Positions 23,573 to 36,170 of a stretch of DNA of 64,000 nucleotides are shown here, piece after piece; the stretch's first letter is position 1; the number at the start of each line of letters is the position of its first letter. A model generated the notes under the pieces. The model had not been told where the DNA came from and ran no database searches. It was given only the letters and a program-made list of their open reading frames with translations. Source of the stretch: Lindgomyces ingoldianus (lineage: Eukaryota; Ascomycota; Dothideomycetes; Pleosporales; Lindgomycetaceae); the NCBI RefSeq assembly GCF_010093535.1, contig NW_022985174.1:742131-806130 (forward strand), written 5' to 3'. Made by a program: the position numbers and the translations under genes.

Positions 23573-24658
23573 ATGAATGAAGAACGTGCTATATCACTTC
23601 TCTGGTCACCTTATCCTCTCAGGCAACAGTGGAGCGCTACGGATCTACCAATCTACCACTATCAGCCACTAAATTGGAAAATCTCCATCCGAATTCTTGC
23701 ACTCCATCCTGTGGAAACCTTTGGCTGCGCCCTTGAGGTTGATCCCGTACAATCAGATCGAGAAGATGTCTTAAAAAGGAGATCCGATCCGAAGCACTAT
23801 GAGGCAATATCCTACGGTTGGGGGGACTCAGCATTGTCACATTCGCTCAATTTCGGAAATGCCTCGAGACTAGAAATTACCCGGAATGTCAATACCATGC
23901 TTCGTTACTTTCGAAGAATCGACAGGCCTCGCTATCTCTGGGTCGACGCTCCTCCATGCCTGAATCAGCGAGATGAGAAAGAGAAAGGAGTTCAGGTGCG
24001 GCTCATGGGTAAGATCTATAAGCAAGCGCACAAGGTACACATTGACGAGGCAGGACTGCGATCATGTGCCCAAGGTTTTCACGGCCTTAAAAGCCTTCGC
24101 GGTTTGTTCGAAAATTAGTGAACAACCTGACTCGCAGCAAATCCAAGGAACACTAGAGGGCATTTTTAGTCGCGGACATCTCACGAACCTAAACATGTTT
24201 TTCTCACGATCATGGTTCGGAAGACGTGGAGTGCCCCAAGAAGCTGCAATGGCCCACCATGCCACAATCCATTGTGGTGACTCAAAGTTAGATTGGCGCT
24301 GGTTCTCTAGAGGCGCTCAAGTCCTTTTATGGCAGCTCAACAAGGGCTCGAAATACCCAAAAGGTCATGCAGTGGATTGGAGACGGTATCCGCCATTTTC
24401 AAGTCGAGCGAAGCTTTATTATTGCACTACCTTTGGAGTTTCCATTCCCCAGAATGCTCGATGCCAGAATACAGGACCTCCGCCATCTTTGGGATGGCTC
24501 AGGACGCATCTAGCATTATCGCCGTCGACTATTCACTTCACAGGACCGAAATCTTCGCTCGAGCTGCGACTTTCTCCTTCGAGAAATGCCCTCTTCAGAT
24601 GTTCCGATATTTAACTTGTTTTAGCTGCTTGTCCAAGATGCGCACTGAATTGTCATAA
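23573..24658 (+). pseudogene. HET-domain (heterokaryon incompatibility) pseudogene
   Basis: The HET domain is recognisable across shifting frames. The frame starting at 23573 carries HYEAISYGWGD, LEITRNVNTMLRYFR, RYLWVDA..CLNQRDE and VRLMGKIYKQA. Homology then moves to another frame (about 24070-24330) with FFSRSWFGRRGVPQEAAMA and ATIHCGDSKLDWRWF. It moves back again (about 24450-24620) with FGMAQDASSIIAVDYSLH and FARAATF. The normal DALCINQ box is changed to DAPPCLNQ, with one extra residue. At least two frameshifts are needed, and no intron boundaries explain them. Intact HET proteins trigger cell death on non-self recognition; this copy looks dead. Confidence 0.8.
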
Positions 24659-26456
24659 TTGGAGCAATTCTCGTCCGAACAATTTTCTTTCAAGAGAATA
24701 TAATAGATGGGATGCATCGTTCCCTTGAGACTCCGTCGCGTTCCCAGATAGTCGAAAACTTCGTCTAAAATTGGGCTATGCAGGCCGGGTTCGCTATGAT
24801 GGCGACTTCCGAGTCCTCAAATGTCAGCAACCTCGTCCTTCCAAACCGGTTGCTCCACAACCCATCTCACCAGACTAGCTTATCTTGCATTCATCATATT
24901 TAAGGTCAAAATTTTCTTAGGTATTCTAGCCTTATCTAACATTGTACTAGAATTTATCTGGGTAAAGTAAGGGCCGTGAATCAAGTTTAAACTTCGCCGA
25001 AAACACTTGATATTTCTAGACTATCCGGCCCATCCCTCAAGCTTGACAGTAAACTAAAGGCGTTGCTAGGGATTGAATGAACCCGGCCTCTTCTCGGATG
25101 AGGATTTCGCGTTGGCAATTGCATCTGCACTGGAAAAGCGGTCTCTAATTTATACTGGTGGACAGCGAGGTACTGTCGAGATCAGGCCCCTGGACACACG
25201 AGATGGAGATTTTGTGACGCATTGTTTCGCAAACGAGCCTCTCCCGTCACAAAGAACCAAGGCAGAAACTTGGCTTCGTCCTGAGGCCCGTGGAACTTCG
25301 CCCTGATTTGCCCCAAGGGAAAGCTCACTTCTCTGTTGGAAAGCCCGATTCATTGGATACTGTTTCTTCTGTCGTCTCTCCAGTTCTTCACCACATGAAC
25401 CAATATTAGTCGATATTGTTTAGGCAGCAAAACGCCACTGGATGTAGTTGTCTTTCATGCTATAGGCTATGCCTCCTATTATCTAGGAGCACTATGTGGA
25501 GTCTATCCTAGATCTCACTCCAAACATGAAACTACTCTTGCCAGGCTTTATCTGGAAACCTCCCCACTCCAGAGATACATTCACAGATTTCATATGCCCG
25601 GTGTCATCTCAATAGCGAATCAAACGGGAGCTAAGTGAGAGCAGTGACTTCGGTGTCCTGTTCACTACTTTGCAGACGATTTTGTGAACGTAACGAATTC
25701 CCTCAACCCCAGATCTTGTTGTACGATACTATGTAGGTCGTCTGATCCTGATATAAAATTTTCGCACGGCATGCTACAGATGACAAGCCCCACAGATTTT
25801 AAACAGCACACGGATAGAGCCCAAACCCAACGCAACGACCTCCACTACCCGACATCTACGACTATCCTTCCATCTCACACTTCTTCAAGAACGGATCCTC
25901 GGCATCTCCACGCTTTCAGTTCACTACTAAGCAACTAAACCCTGCAGTAGACAGCAGATAGGGCTGTCTTGACGTTACCGTGGGGGAAGGGAGCGATGGG
26001 TCGGACTTTTTTTCGTCTTTCGACGACCTCAGACAAGAGCCGTTTCAAGAGGAGCCGTGAGCATCATCGAAGTCGCCATCCCTTAGAACTATAAGCCCTC
26101 CCTCTACCCTTCAAAGGACCGCTATCCTATCAAGGACCCACCCTACGAATCTTTCCGTGCCTAATATCTATGGGGGCAAGAGAGTTCTTGAAAGTCCTCG
26201 AAAAAGATGGGCAAATAAAAATACATCGGTATAAATTCAATCGAAACTTGTCAGCATGATCTTCGTATGCTTTTCAATTAGCATGACCTGTAGTCTGACT
26301 ACACTTGTCTTGGTATTCCAGAAGTTATTTAAAGAAAGATTGTCTCGATCCACGATAGCTCGTGCAAAATTTAGAATGCTTAGAGCAACGATTGGAGAAG
26401 AGATTCAGTAGCGCAATCCGTTTTCCGTTGATTAATGGTTGAATCACCCGCTGACT
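24659..26456. other. Intergenic, possible continuation of HET decay
   Basis: No confident gene. A 77-codon plus-strand frame at 25073-25306 has no recognisable domain and could be a decayed C-terminal part of the HET gene upstream, but there is no direct evidence for that. The rest shows nothing I can support. Confidence 0.4.
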
Positions 26457-26464
26457 ATCGATAG

Positions 26465-27123
26465 CAGCGTGGCCAACAGTCCGTAGTACGTAACGTAACT
26501 ACGTGAACGTAGTAATCACGTGAGGAGTACAAAAGTAGTTAAAATGTAAGACGTAACTTTTGTACAGTGAATTGCCAAGTACGTCCCGTAGTACGGGTCA
26601 GAGAGGTTATATTTTAGGAGATTTCCCTCCTGTTTTTAGACCCTATTAGCTATCGCGTTAGGAGCTTTGTTTAAGGTCGCGTTTTAGAGTAACAATTATA
26701 AAAATAGTTAACTTTTGCCCTAGAAAAGCTCCTTATCTTATACCTGCCTATTTACTAACCTATTGCCTATCTTATTAATTGTTACAATAAGCTAGATGTC
26801 TTAATTCCTCTATTGCAGCAGGCGTACAGCCTTATCCTAATCCTCCTGCTTATTAGAGTCGTCCTAACAAGCTAGAGACAGAGGGCGATAAGGAGGAGGA
26901 GGGGACTTTATCTAGGCTAAAAAGCTTCTCCTAGAACAATTTTAACCTAGACCAACAAAACTTCTTGCGAAAAGTACAAAAGTATAAGGATTTTAAGAAG
27001 TTACTGTTACGTTACATACTTGCTAATTAATTCACTGCTTACGTACAAAAGTACTACTAAATTAAGAAGTTACTGGCAGAAAAAAGCTCAAACGTAACGT
27101 ACTACGTACTGTTGGCCACGCTG
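26465..27123. mobile_element. hAT-like miniature transposon with 8-bp target duplication
   Basis: The element is 659 bp. The left end begins CAGCGTGGCCAACAGT, and the right end is its inverted complement. The match continues for about 31 bp with 3 mismatches through CGTAGTACGTAACGTA-like sequence. It is flanked by an 8-bp direct repeat ATCGATAG at 26457-26464 and 27124-27131, the target-site duplication length of hAT (and a few other) DNA transposons. CAG-type termini also fit hAT. Subterminal words such as GTACAAAAGTA occur near both ends. There is no coding frame for a transposase, so it must be mobilised in trans. Internal composition is AT-leaning. Confidence 0.85.
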
Positions 27124-27131
27124 ATCGATAG

Positions 27132-30119
27132 TAGTCTGGTTTGACCGGGATTCTCAGACCAGTTTAATCCAGCAGAGGATGAAGACCACCAATCATCCGT
27201 TCTGCCCTTACGTTTCCAGTGAAACTTCTACGACCGATAATTATCATCTAGCATCCTCTTGTATATGAATACTGGCACCGACTGGGCCTTCCTTGCTCGG
27301 CTGCTAATTACAGGCACGGTGGCGACGTATCAATGTATGCGGACTTGATCATACCATTTAACGACCCTGTTCAGCATTTACTCTCTCCACCTAATAAAAC
27401 CACCTACAGAGCTCTAGAGCATAGAGTTTAATAGGTGAAATATATGAAGACTATGGAGAAGGCGGAAGGCATGAAGGCGCTTTTCGATATCTGGGCACAT
27501 GCTTACGACTTGGGATTGACGAGCTACGGCTAACGGCGTGTACTCGCAGTGGGGATCAGAAACCTCCAAGCTCATGGTGCATGCGTCTTGGCGCGGTCGA
27601 ATTAGATTAATGAGAATAGCGAAGAGTGTCTCAAACTGCACACGCAAGTGTCCCAAGTGAAACCGACATCCTCGGTGACCACTTTAACTATATTGGCGTC
27701 AGTATTTGCACCGTTACCCGTCGCGTCTAGTGTTCTCAGCATTTGGTCCTGATTCAAAGATGCTGGGCTCAAGTTCTACAACCTAGACGGTTTCGCCTGC
27801 ATAAGCTACGCTCTCGCCGCCGTCAGATACGTTGTGCGTTGTTGCGCATTCAATCTCAAGCTGACCCTGTAGTACAATCTAAACAATGAACATTTGACAA
27901 GCCAACGGAACTTCTTTCATATTACCTTCAGTCAACAGATCGTGCTCTGGGGTTTGGGAAGCCGCATCTGCCTTGCTGGGTTCCTTGTTGAGATATTCCA
28001 AGATCATAAGAAGGGATTGGAGACTTTTGGAGGAGGCCTCGCTCTGTGTCTTACCATACCGGCTTTCTGGGTAGTCTTTGTTGGATGGTGGAATTGGGCC
28101 TGGTTATTTTTTTTTCTGATGTTATCAAAAAATTGAAGCAAAAGCCGAAGGAGAAGCGGATGCCGGACAAAGCTTCAGTCTGAGGAACTTGGGGTTGACC
28201 AAAGAGTGCCTTTCCCAGACTTCATGAGTATTTTCCGCCATTCCCTGCGTGCACAATTCCCCGCTACTGCCAGAAGGTTAGAATGCCATGTTAGACTATT
28301 TTTAACTTCTCAGTTCTACAGGGCGATCATCCATGGGCGGAAAACCAACGTAGAACAGTCTAATTTGCCCTTCCAAAGAAACTTTGTAAGGTTCGAAGGC
28401 CAAATTACCCCATAGGTTACTACAAGACTCTCTGAAGCAATTGCAAATTAAGGTGGCCGGGGGGGGTGTATGAAACTACCATCACATTGATAATTTGAAG
28501 GTTAGTGTACAAGCTTGGAGACATCTTCGACGCCGATTTGCACTTTTCGCACCTTCGGGGTTGTCCGCGGGATAGCGAAGTGGGCCATCCGGATATGGTT
28601 AGTTCGTATGTGGCGGAAGGCAAGCAGAACAACTGCTTGCGGGGCGGAATATGAGCGCATTCTCAGCCTTGAAGGCTCCAGGAGCTTGACCCAATGATTT
28701 GCTTCTCTTCGGCCTTGCATGCAGCCCGCCATTTAGCCTTTTCCGGTCGTACTGTTTTGGTTAAGATCTCCCCCTCCATCTCAAGTCCCGCACTTTGAAT
28801 ACCCTGGAGCCTGTTCTATTTCCCAATCCCCACACTGATCAGAAATCTTGGATTCGACCAGTCTTTCCATCAGAGCAATTTTTAGCCCGTATCCTGCCTT
28901 CCCAATCGGGGGGCTGGCCCACGGCTGTAAATCCACTCTCAAGCAAAGTTTCTGAATCAACAGTTCGGACACTGTCTCGGGTCGTGGAAACTGTCAAGCT
29001 ATCAGAACAGAGGTAGCTTTTGGATTTGCCCCTTCTTAAAAGACCCTCTTCAATCCAGCAACTTGCTCTTCAAGGCGGATTCAAAGTGTTCAGCAAATGC
29101 AGCCGGCAGATCTTGCCTGAGGATACGGAGGATTCTCAACCGTTATCAATCCCGCAGCCTTGTTGCAGCACTTGCGACCCTATCAGTGCCTCGCCTCATT
29201 GAGGTCGTATGATGCGAACCATGAGGGCCTAAATAAAATTGACTTGAAACCAAGAATCTGGAGTGGGAAGGGATCAAGCTACGCCCTACTAAACACCCGC
29301 GAAACATCCCAACCAGTCGCCTGAGCGGGGCTAGACAGCATCCAAAACCTGTCCCAGCCTTCCTCGTACCTGCCATCTGATCTAGTACCTCGTCCTTCAA
29401 AATGGCTGAGGAAAGATCCAAATATTCGTTCATTCTTCACGCCCTAAGCCTTATTTCTAGCTCGTAAGTCCTCTTCCACTCTAGAATTGACTCCAAGTTA
29501 CCACATTCCTCGGACTGCAGCTCAGGTAGGAATGAAGCAATCCACAGACTCTTATTTGGCCAAATACCTAGACTAGGATACATCCTAACTGGCCAATACA
29601 TTTAGTAGCTAGTGGGGAGCACACAGACAGCTGTCCTTCAGTTCTTATCGTACCCTGTTCCTCATCCTGAAGCCTCACTTTGGCCCTTGTCAGAACGAAT
29701 CAGGTAGGCTGTGTCTCAACGCTCCGTCGGTAAGGCCCGTATGGATGAGGGAAATCGGCGTCCTTCTCCAGTTTGTATACCTATTTATCTTCTCTCTATT
29801 TCCGCTCTCCCTTGATTCCTGAACCAAATGCACCCACTCCCGTTTCATTATTCGAGGATTCATTCGGACCACCCTTCCAAATTATCAGTACAATCCTCAA
29901 CAACTAGGAAAGTGATTTAGGACCTAGTGATAGGATTGGCAAAGGTTCTCTCGTCATTGCTCCACTCGCCGCTGTGTCCTAGAAATTGGTTCAGGACTCG
30001 ACATCGTACGCACTATGCATTTTGGGCGCAAACACTATGAAAAGTGTACGTGCTAATAGAATTTAGCCACTGCTTCGACTTCAGAGCGATCGGAGGACAA
30101 ACGCAGTCCAGCTCACGCA
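27132..30119. other. Gene-poor stretch, no supported gene
   Basis: Only short frames are present. A frame at 27894-28136 carries hydrophobic segments and a GLGSRIC sequence, but nothing else of a P450 or any other family. Decayed coding DNA is possible but not shown. Confidence 0.4.
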
Positions 30120-31688
30120 ATGAGGCAGACCAACGACACGGGACCTCATGACTCGAGTGATTTCACTAGGGGGAGACTTAACAGTGGCGTCCTTGCTGGG
30201 ATCGCTCTCGGATCTATCGTAGGGATGTTATCCCTATCTTCTAAAAGAGAACTGGTCATAGACAAAGACTCACGCATGACATCTCGCCCAAAACCTCCTC
30301 CGAGATCAAGCAGTCCATTCGGGAACCGACCTAACACGTGGGGGAGAAGTCCAAAAAGCTATAGTATTTCGTCCCTGGATGAGAACTCCGACGAGGAAAC
30401 TCCAACATGCTCATCTATCAGACCAACGAGGAGAGATCAATTAACCAACTATGGGCTATGCCAAGGAAGCACGGGAGTAGATCTCTATACATACCAAGAC
30501 AGCCATCCTTTTCCTACCCCACTTGACAGCCGAAACGATGTTAGATATAGTAGTCTTAAATGTGAGAGGAGTCCATCAGTTACGCTCAGAGCCAGCGATA
30601 TGCGGAACAATGCATATGACAGCCATTTTCAAGGGTCGAGCCCACGGGTTGCACCTAGAACCAATGACCGACTTTCTGAGCAGGATCCATCGTTCACCGC
30701 ACCACCAGATCCGCGGCATTTGCCGACAAGGGACCATCACCCAAGCAGACCTGGATCCATGCCTTGTTCCGTGCAGCGTGAGCCTTGTGATCATCGCTGG
30801 TGCGGTTTCTCCAATATACCCCAGCAACATTATCAGACCCAACCCAACAATTCCGTATCTGGTGACACTGACTCGCCGCTATCTCGACCGCAACATAATA
30901 TTCGATCTTCCTCTGACCTCACTCAGTGGTCTTACACATTTGATCATGATACTGCAAACTCTTCGCAAGCCGCATATAAACACCGGCTGTGTGCTGATAG
31001 CAGTGTACCGCTGAGCCCATCATACAGGCCAGAACCGGGACAGCAGACCACTTCAGCAGACCGGAAGGAACCAATTTCTCATACAATAGGATCCGCGGAC
31101 CAACGAACTACCAGCACTCTAATCGCAGATGGAGCACAACGATTTGCTGACAGATGTCCTGAAGCGGAAGACGTTGCCGGTACTAACAGCGACTGTGCTG
31201 AATCTTCCGACAGGGCTCGGAGGCACTCCCTCCATGAATGCGATACACCCCAGAGTCCAGGCTATTTCGAAGATATGCCACGCTCCCGTTCTCGTGTTGG
31301 CTTGAGAAGATCCAAATCGAGGGGATCCGACTCCCGCCGCTTAGAAGCCTCTTTCGTGTTCGAGGGCAATCCAGCGTTTGATGGTGGCCACCCCTCAAAT
31401 ACCGATTTAATACCATCTAGTACGCATCTATGGCAAGCCACACCACCGCCAAATCCATTCCCAAGTCCCCCTCAATCACCATCATCACCGAACGGCATTC
31501 CTTCTTCCGTTACGAGCAGAAGCCATAGTAGAATCTGTCCTCCCATATCCTCATCACCACCCGCTCTCAGCACATTTACTTCTGCGGAAAATTCGCGATT
31601 TGCTGCTGATTTTACTGCGACGTTTGTTGGTAGGAGGGAGGGTAGGAGAGTTTCGTTGCGGATTTCGGGAAGGGGAGGGAACGAGTGA
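30120..31688 (+). CDS. Long low-complexity ORF with one N-terminal membrane segment
   Basis: This is an open frame of 522 residues from ATG at 30120. Residues about 23-41 (GVLAGIALGSIVGMLSL) form one membrane-helix candidate with small-residue spacing. It is followed by a basic stretch and about 470 residues rich in Ser, Pro and Arg with no recognisable domain (PKPPPRSSSPF, PPPNPFPSPPQSPSSP). Fungal single-pass surface or sensor-like proteins often have this kind of helix followed by a disordered cytosolic tail. If so, the ectodomain would lie in upstream exons that I cannot identify. The length without stops supports coding; the function is unknown. Confidence 0.5.
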   Translation: MRQTNDTGPHDSSDFTRGRLNSGVLAGIALGSIVGMLSLSSKRELVIDKDSRMTSRPKPPPRSSSPFGNRPNTWGRSPKSYSISSLDENSDEETPTCSSIRPTRRDQLTNYGLCQGSTGVDLYTYQDSHPFPTPLDSRNDVRYSSLKCERSPSVTLRASDMRNNAYDSHFQGSSPRVAPRTNDRLSEQDPSFTAPPDPRHLPTRDHHPSRPGSMPCSVQREPCDHRWCGFSNIPQQHYQTQPNNSVSGDTDSPLSRPQHNIRSSSDLTQWSYTFDHDTANSSQAAYKHRLCADSSVPLSPSYRPEPGQQTTSADRKEPISHTIGSADQRTTSTLIADGAQRFADRCPEAEDVAGTNSDCAESSDRARRHSLHECDTPQSPGYFEDMPRSRSRVGLRRSKSRGSDSRRLEASFVFEGNPAFDGGHPSNTDLIPSSTHLWQATPPPNPFPSPPQSPSSPNGIPSSVTSRSHSRICPPISSSPPALSTFTSAENSRFAADFTATFVGRREGRRVSLRISGRGGNE

Positions 31689-34474
31689 GCAATGAGGGGT
31701 TTGTGGACGGGATGTGGAACGAATGTACTGCGGAAATGCTAGGCAATTTGTTGCTGCTGCTCTGTCAGAATTGATGTTTATGAAAATGAGCCGCATGTGT
31801 ACTTCGAATTTTGCGAATTTAGTGTAGCAGTATGATAATACTAGATCGGCGTCAGATACAACTAGTGCATTCGGAAAAACACTCGTAGCCTTCCGAGAAT
31901 TGGGGCTTTCCTGGTGAAAGAGGTTAGCCTGTTTGTCCAACCATCCACTCAATGCGCACTTCACCAAGATTACATCTCAAGGTACCTCCTTCAAATGTAA
32001 TCTACTCTTCGCCCCAAACTACAAACTCTGCTTTCCCCATTGTCCCAATAAGAAAATCTAACCTACTGAAAAACACCACAAAAGACAACACCCCACTCGC
32101 ATAACTCAGTGCTTTCGGACTCCACCCCGCATTAATGGCCACAACCGGCTCCCAAAGTCTCGCCACCGCGTTAAAAATTCAAAATGCCCGTTCCTACCTC
32201 ACGATTTGGGGCTGGGAAGACCCCGGATTTATTTATGTTTAGGACGCTGTACGCGACGCTGCCCTGGACACGGAGGTGGCGTAGTTGCGGTAGACGATGG
32301 ATATAGCGGTTAGTTACCCCTTTCAGGAATTTGGGAGGTATTGTGGAAGAAAGGTATTGAAGAGCCGGTAAGCCATTCCGATGATGGTCCTGTGGAACCA
32401 AATTAGCATGGTAGTGAGATGGAGCTTCTTGCTGCTGAAGAGGGGGTGGTTCACTGCGTGAAGAACATTCCGAGGAAGAGACGGATGTTTTCAATGGTGC
32501 TGAGTTTAGAGTTTGGAGTGGCTTCACGAATGCACAGGCTGATGAAAAGGGAGAGCGTAGCGTAGCGGACATTGTTCTCGCTCACTCCAAATCCGAGCGT
32601 GAGATTGGGGAGTGTGAGCGACGTCCTGGATATTAATAAGTTTGGTTTTCATGATGGGGTTTTAATTTAGATACCTGGAGATACGGGCTATGCCGAAGTT
32701 AGAAAATTATACCTTTTAAGACCAAACCCACAATAGACGAACAACTTCCTCTGGTATTGTCCTAATCTAATGTCCAGCAGAGCTTTATTAATAACATTAG
32801 ATGACCCTATCCTTGTCAACATATCCTTAATTTATCCGTCCTTATAAACAACCGTCAATACAAAGATCTCCACATATAGGGGAACTGAGCACACGACTTA
32901 CTATCATAACTCGAATTCAGTTCCGACGCCGTCAAATCTGCTTCGACCTCTGTTATCAAACTTCCAAACTCCAGCCGACAGCCACACAAATTCCGACTTG
33001 ACTTTCATCAGCCTTCCCATCTTGCCCATCTATTCTCGAAAGCGTTGACACAATCAAACCGCGAAGTTGGGACGCTATGGAGCGCCGGCGGGATCCCTGT
33101 TGCAATAGAACTAAGGCTCGGTCTCTAGTGGCTGTGGTGGTTGTTGAGATGCTTCGCGTCGCGCGCCATAATCGCAAACCTATAGTTTTGAGTGGCAGAA
33201 AATAAATTGGAAGCTTGGGTAGATATGCAGTGCGTAGCTCATAAGCCAAAGAATTCAGGTATGGGGTGTGTAAAGATGCTAAGAGAAAGACGTCCAAGAG
33301 AACTTGGTATACAAAAGGCTTATTTGACAGTGAAGGTAGCACGATCTATGATATGGAATGTATTTGAGATATTAGATCCATAGATGTGCTTACCAAGGGG
33401 CCGGAAGAGATAAGTAAATTCGTCCAATTTGCAGTCACAGACGTAGAAAAATATTTCTCCAGACACCATTCCAGTGTGCTGAAGTCCTGCACCGCTCGCA
33501 CGATTCTTTGCGGTTCTGGTGAAGCACTTCTGAGAAAATAGTAGTTAGACGGGCTCGTAAGAGCTTAATTTTTGATCTGAAAATAAGAGACAACATGCGA
33601 AGAACCCACTCAACAGCCCTGTCATATTGCAACTTGTCACCTAGCGCGGAACATAACAGGGTTCATTTAGGACAGAAATTTGCATCCTGATGGCGCTCTC
33701 ATTGCGTTTAGCAAGAGGTTTAATTAGTACGTCCCATCCTAGTTATGTCTCACGTTGAGAGAGAAGGCAAAGGACACCCAACTAACAAAGAAAAGATTCA
33801 CAAAAATGCGCAGCTAAACTTATCCCATGCGCCAACCACACCGCTTAACACCTCCTTCCCTCAAGCATCTGCACCAGCCCCGGACTAGTTGCTACCTTCC
33901 ACTACCCCACAGTCCCATCCCTCGCATACGTGAACCCCACATCCCAACTTAAGCACACATTCCCCATATACGATACCTTTCTCAAAAATATCGCATTCAA
34001 CGGGGCAGACTGCGAATCTCTAATCGGTGTCGAAAAATCCGGCTTCTACATCACACTATGGGCCAACCCTGAAACCTGAATCCCACCCTGGCTATTGCCC
34101 TCAGGGTTCGAGGACTGTGCTTGCACAAAGCTTGACTCTGCTACTGGTGTCGGGATTTCGATGACCGACGGGGGAGGGATATCCGACTGTAATGTCCCAG
34201 CTCAGCTGAGCGACTTTGGCTACGAGTGGGCCTTCCTTGGGATGGTTGATATTCCTTTGCATGGGTCAGCGGAAAGACGTAGGTTGAATGTTGGGGGTGG
34301 GGAATTGGCGATGGGGATACCGGCTGTGGCTGCGTAGTTTAGGCCTGGAGCTGCGATTGACATTCGAGTGAAGTGCGTCGGTCATTTAGAGGGATGGCGA
34401 GATTCTCAATCACACATGCACCACATCTGCAAAAGTCCTGGACATCCTTGATGGATACAGCGCCCTAAGGTAGA
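31689..34474. other. Intergenic, no supported gene
   Basis: Several short frames occur on both strands without domain content or consistent splice sites. Nothing further is supported. Confidence 0.4.
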
Positions 34475-36170
34475 TCATTCTGAACATTGGTAGCGATATC
34501 TACGTAATGGACGTTGAGGGATTGAGTGCGGCCTGATCCAGGGGAGTTCCTGGGTTCGTGAAGAGAGGTGCACTTTAACTTGGGTTACTAGTGTGCCCAC
34601 TAGGTGCGGATTACTCGAGTCCGTTGCGTCGTAGAGGTACTGGAAAACTCCCACCTTCATGTCTGCTTTGAGCGGAATGTTAAGCGCGGTGTCTTGCTGC
34701 TCGTAGAAAACGTCCACTTCTTGTGACTATGGTCTTCTCGAGCTTGTGCGGCGATTCCCACCTGCAGCAACATAGATTCTTGGGCCGGGGACTAATCCAG
34801 CTGCCCGAACCTTGGCGTCAAGACCGATTCGATGTATAGCGATGGATGGTCTGGAAGAGAGGGCTTTTCGTAAGGGACTACTCGGGCTGGGTTGGACTGG
34901 AGATTATGTGACATCCGCTTTCTTCCGCCCATATAGTCGGTTTTTAGTCTCCGATGTATATTCGCAGAGGAAGGTTGATGATCATGGTCGAATTAGTAAC
35001 GTCGATTGATCGTGGGAGTAAAGTTTGTCCATTGTTGTTTCGGATCTGGAGCGAGGCGCTAATAGTGGAATTCTCCACCCACAGTACGGATCCGTAAGTT
35101 AGAGCAGCAGTAAGTCTGCTTGGGAGGATTTAAGATCGGAGTTTCACGGCCTAGATCGGGTGGGGGCTCAATGGCCACCGTTCGCTTTGATCGGTTTTGG
35201 CTGCCGCCTCGCCCTTTCTAGAAGAACAAAGGAAAAGGAGCCAGCTTCGTCGGTCAATGGCCACGTGTCCGGGAATTGGGACTCGATGGAAAAACTTGGG
35301 AATGGGTCAACCCAACGCTGACTGTTGCGATTTAGAGACAGTTTACCATTCACTCGATGTTTGATCATGAGAGACTGGTGTATTGCAAGATTCCTTATCT
35401 GGATTGCGATCTTGTCGTCACAAAGGCGCGTAGTGATATTCGGGACCCCGAGTTTCGTAGTTTCGGAAATCTTCGGTGGCTTCGATACTGGAGACTTCAG
35501 GCCACATCGGTCGAAAAATTGCTATGCTTGGGCAACGTGAGGTTCCCCCGGACCAACCGCGTCGGACAGCCAGCCTACAAATTTGTAGCGCTCGACGTTG
35601 CCATTGACGGCATTTATTCGCTGGTCGTTATTCGGCGCGGAAATGCCCATTTGAGCGCTGTCTAGAATGTTTGACAACGCGATCTCGTTGTAGCATGTCT
35701 TAGGAGTTTCGCAAAACTGCAGTTCCTCCAACGGATCCTAGAACTTTGCATCTTCGATTAGGTACTTCTTCTTCTCGCTATCATGCCCCACTTCGCCCTT
35801 CTTTGTTGTACTCTGCCGGACTGCGATATACTTCCCTTGAGGTAGTAGGGCGTTAAATCCAAGATGAAATTAGTCCTTGGCCCCTTCCGGGCCTGGGCAA
35901 AGACTAAAGTCGGGTCACTGTGAATCTGCACATAGATCCAAGCACCAGGAGCCCTCCGAGGTTAATGTAGTCGCTGCATGCATGTACCAGGGTCAAGAGA
36001 ATCAGTGGAGGAATCAGGACTGGCAATCCTTCGACTTGAATCCTTCGGTCTGGGGGAGTGGGCTCACATTCATAGGGTCCACCCGCTCGGAAGCTCTTCG
36101 TCTGCTCGACTATGGTGTACTCGCGTCTGCGTGGGAGGGTGTCAGACGGGATCCATTGGCCGGATAATGG
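34475..36170 (-). pseudogene. Decayed protein-coding remnant(s), family not recognised
   Basis: Minus-strand frames separated by stops read like protein rather than noise. Examples are a block with QGKYIAVRQSTTKKGEVG and LIEDAKF at about 35760-35840, CETPKTCYNEIALSNILDSA at about 35650-35720, and DVFYEQQDTALNIPL with VGVFQYLYDATDSSNPH at about 34600-34715. No family could be named and no set of introns restores one frame. The limits are approximate. It may be one old gene or two. Confidence 0.25.

Noticed and set aside
27894..28136. GLGSRIC sequence resembling a P450 heme-binding loop
   Set aside because: The rest of the frame is hydrophobic and shows no ExxR, PERF or I-helix motif; the Cys is not followed by the usual Gly and helix pattern. 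Treated as chance.
28385..28400. GGTTCGAAGGCC resembling a tRNA B box
   Set aside because: No A box, anticodon arm or acceptor pairing could be laid out around it on either strand.
30523..31014. 163-codon frame inside the long ORF at 30120
   Set aside because: It overlaps fully with the longer frame and has no domain or start context of its own.
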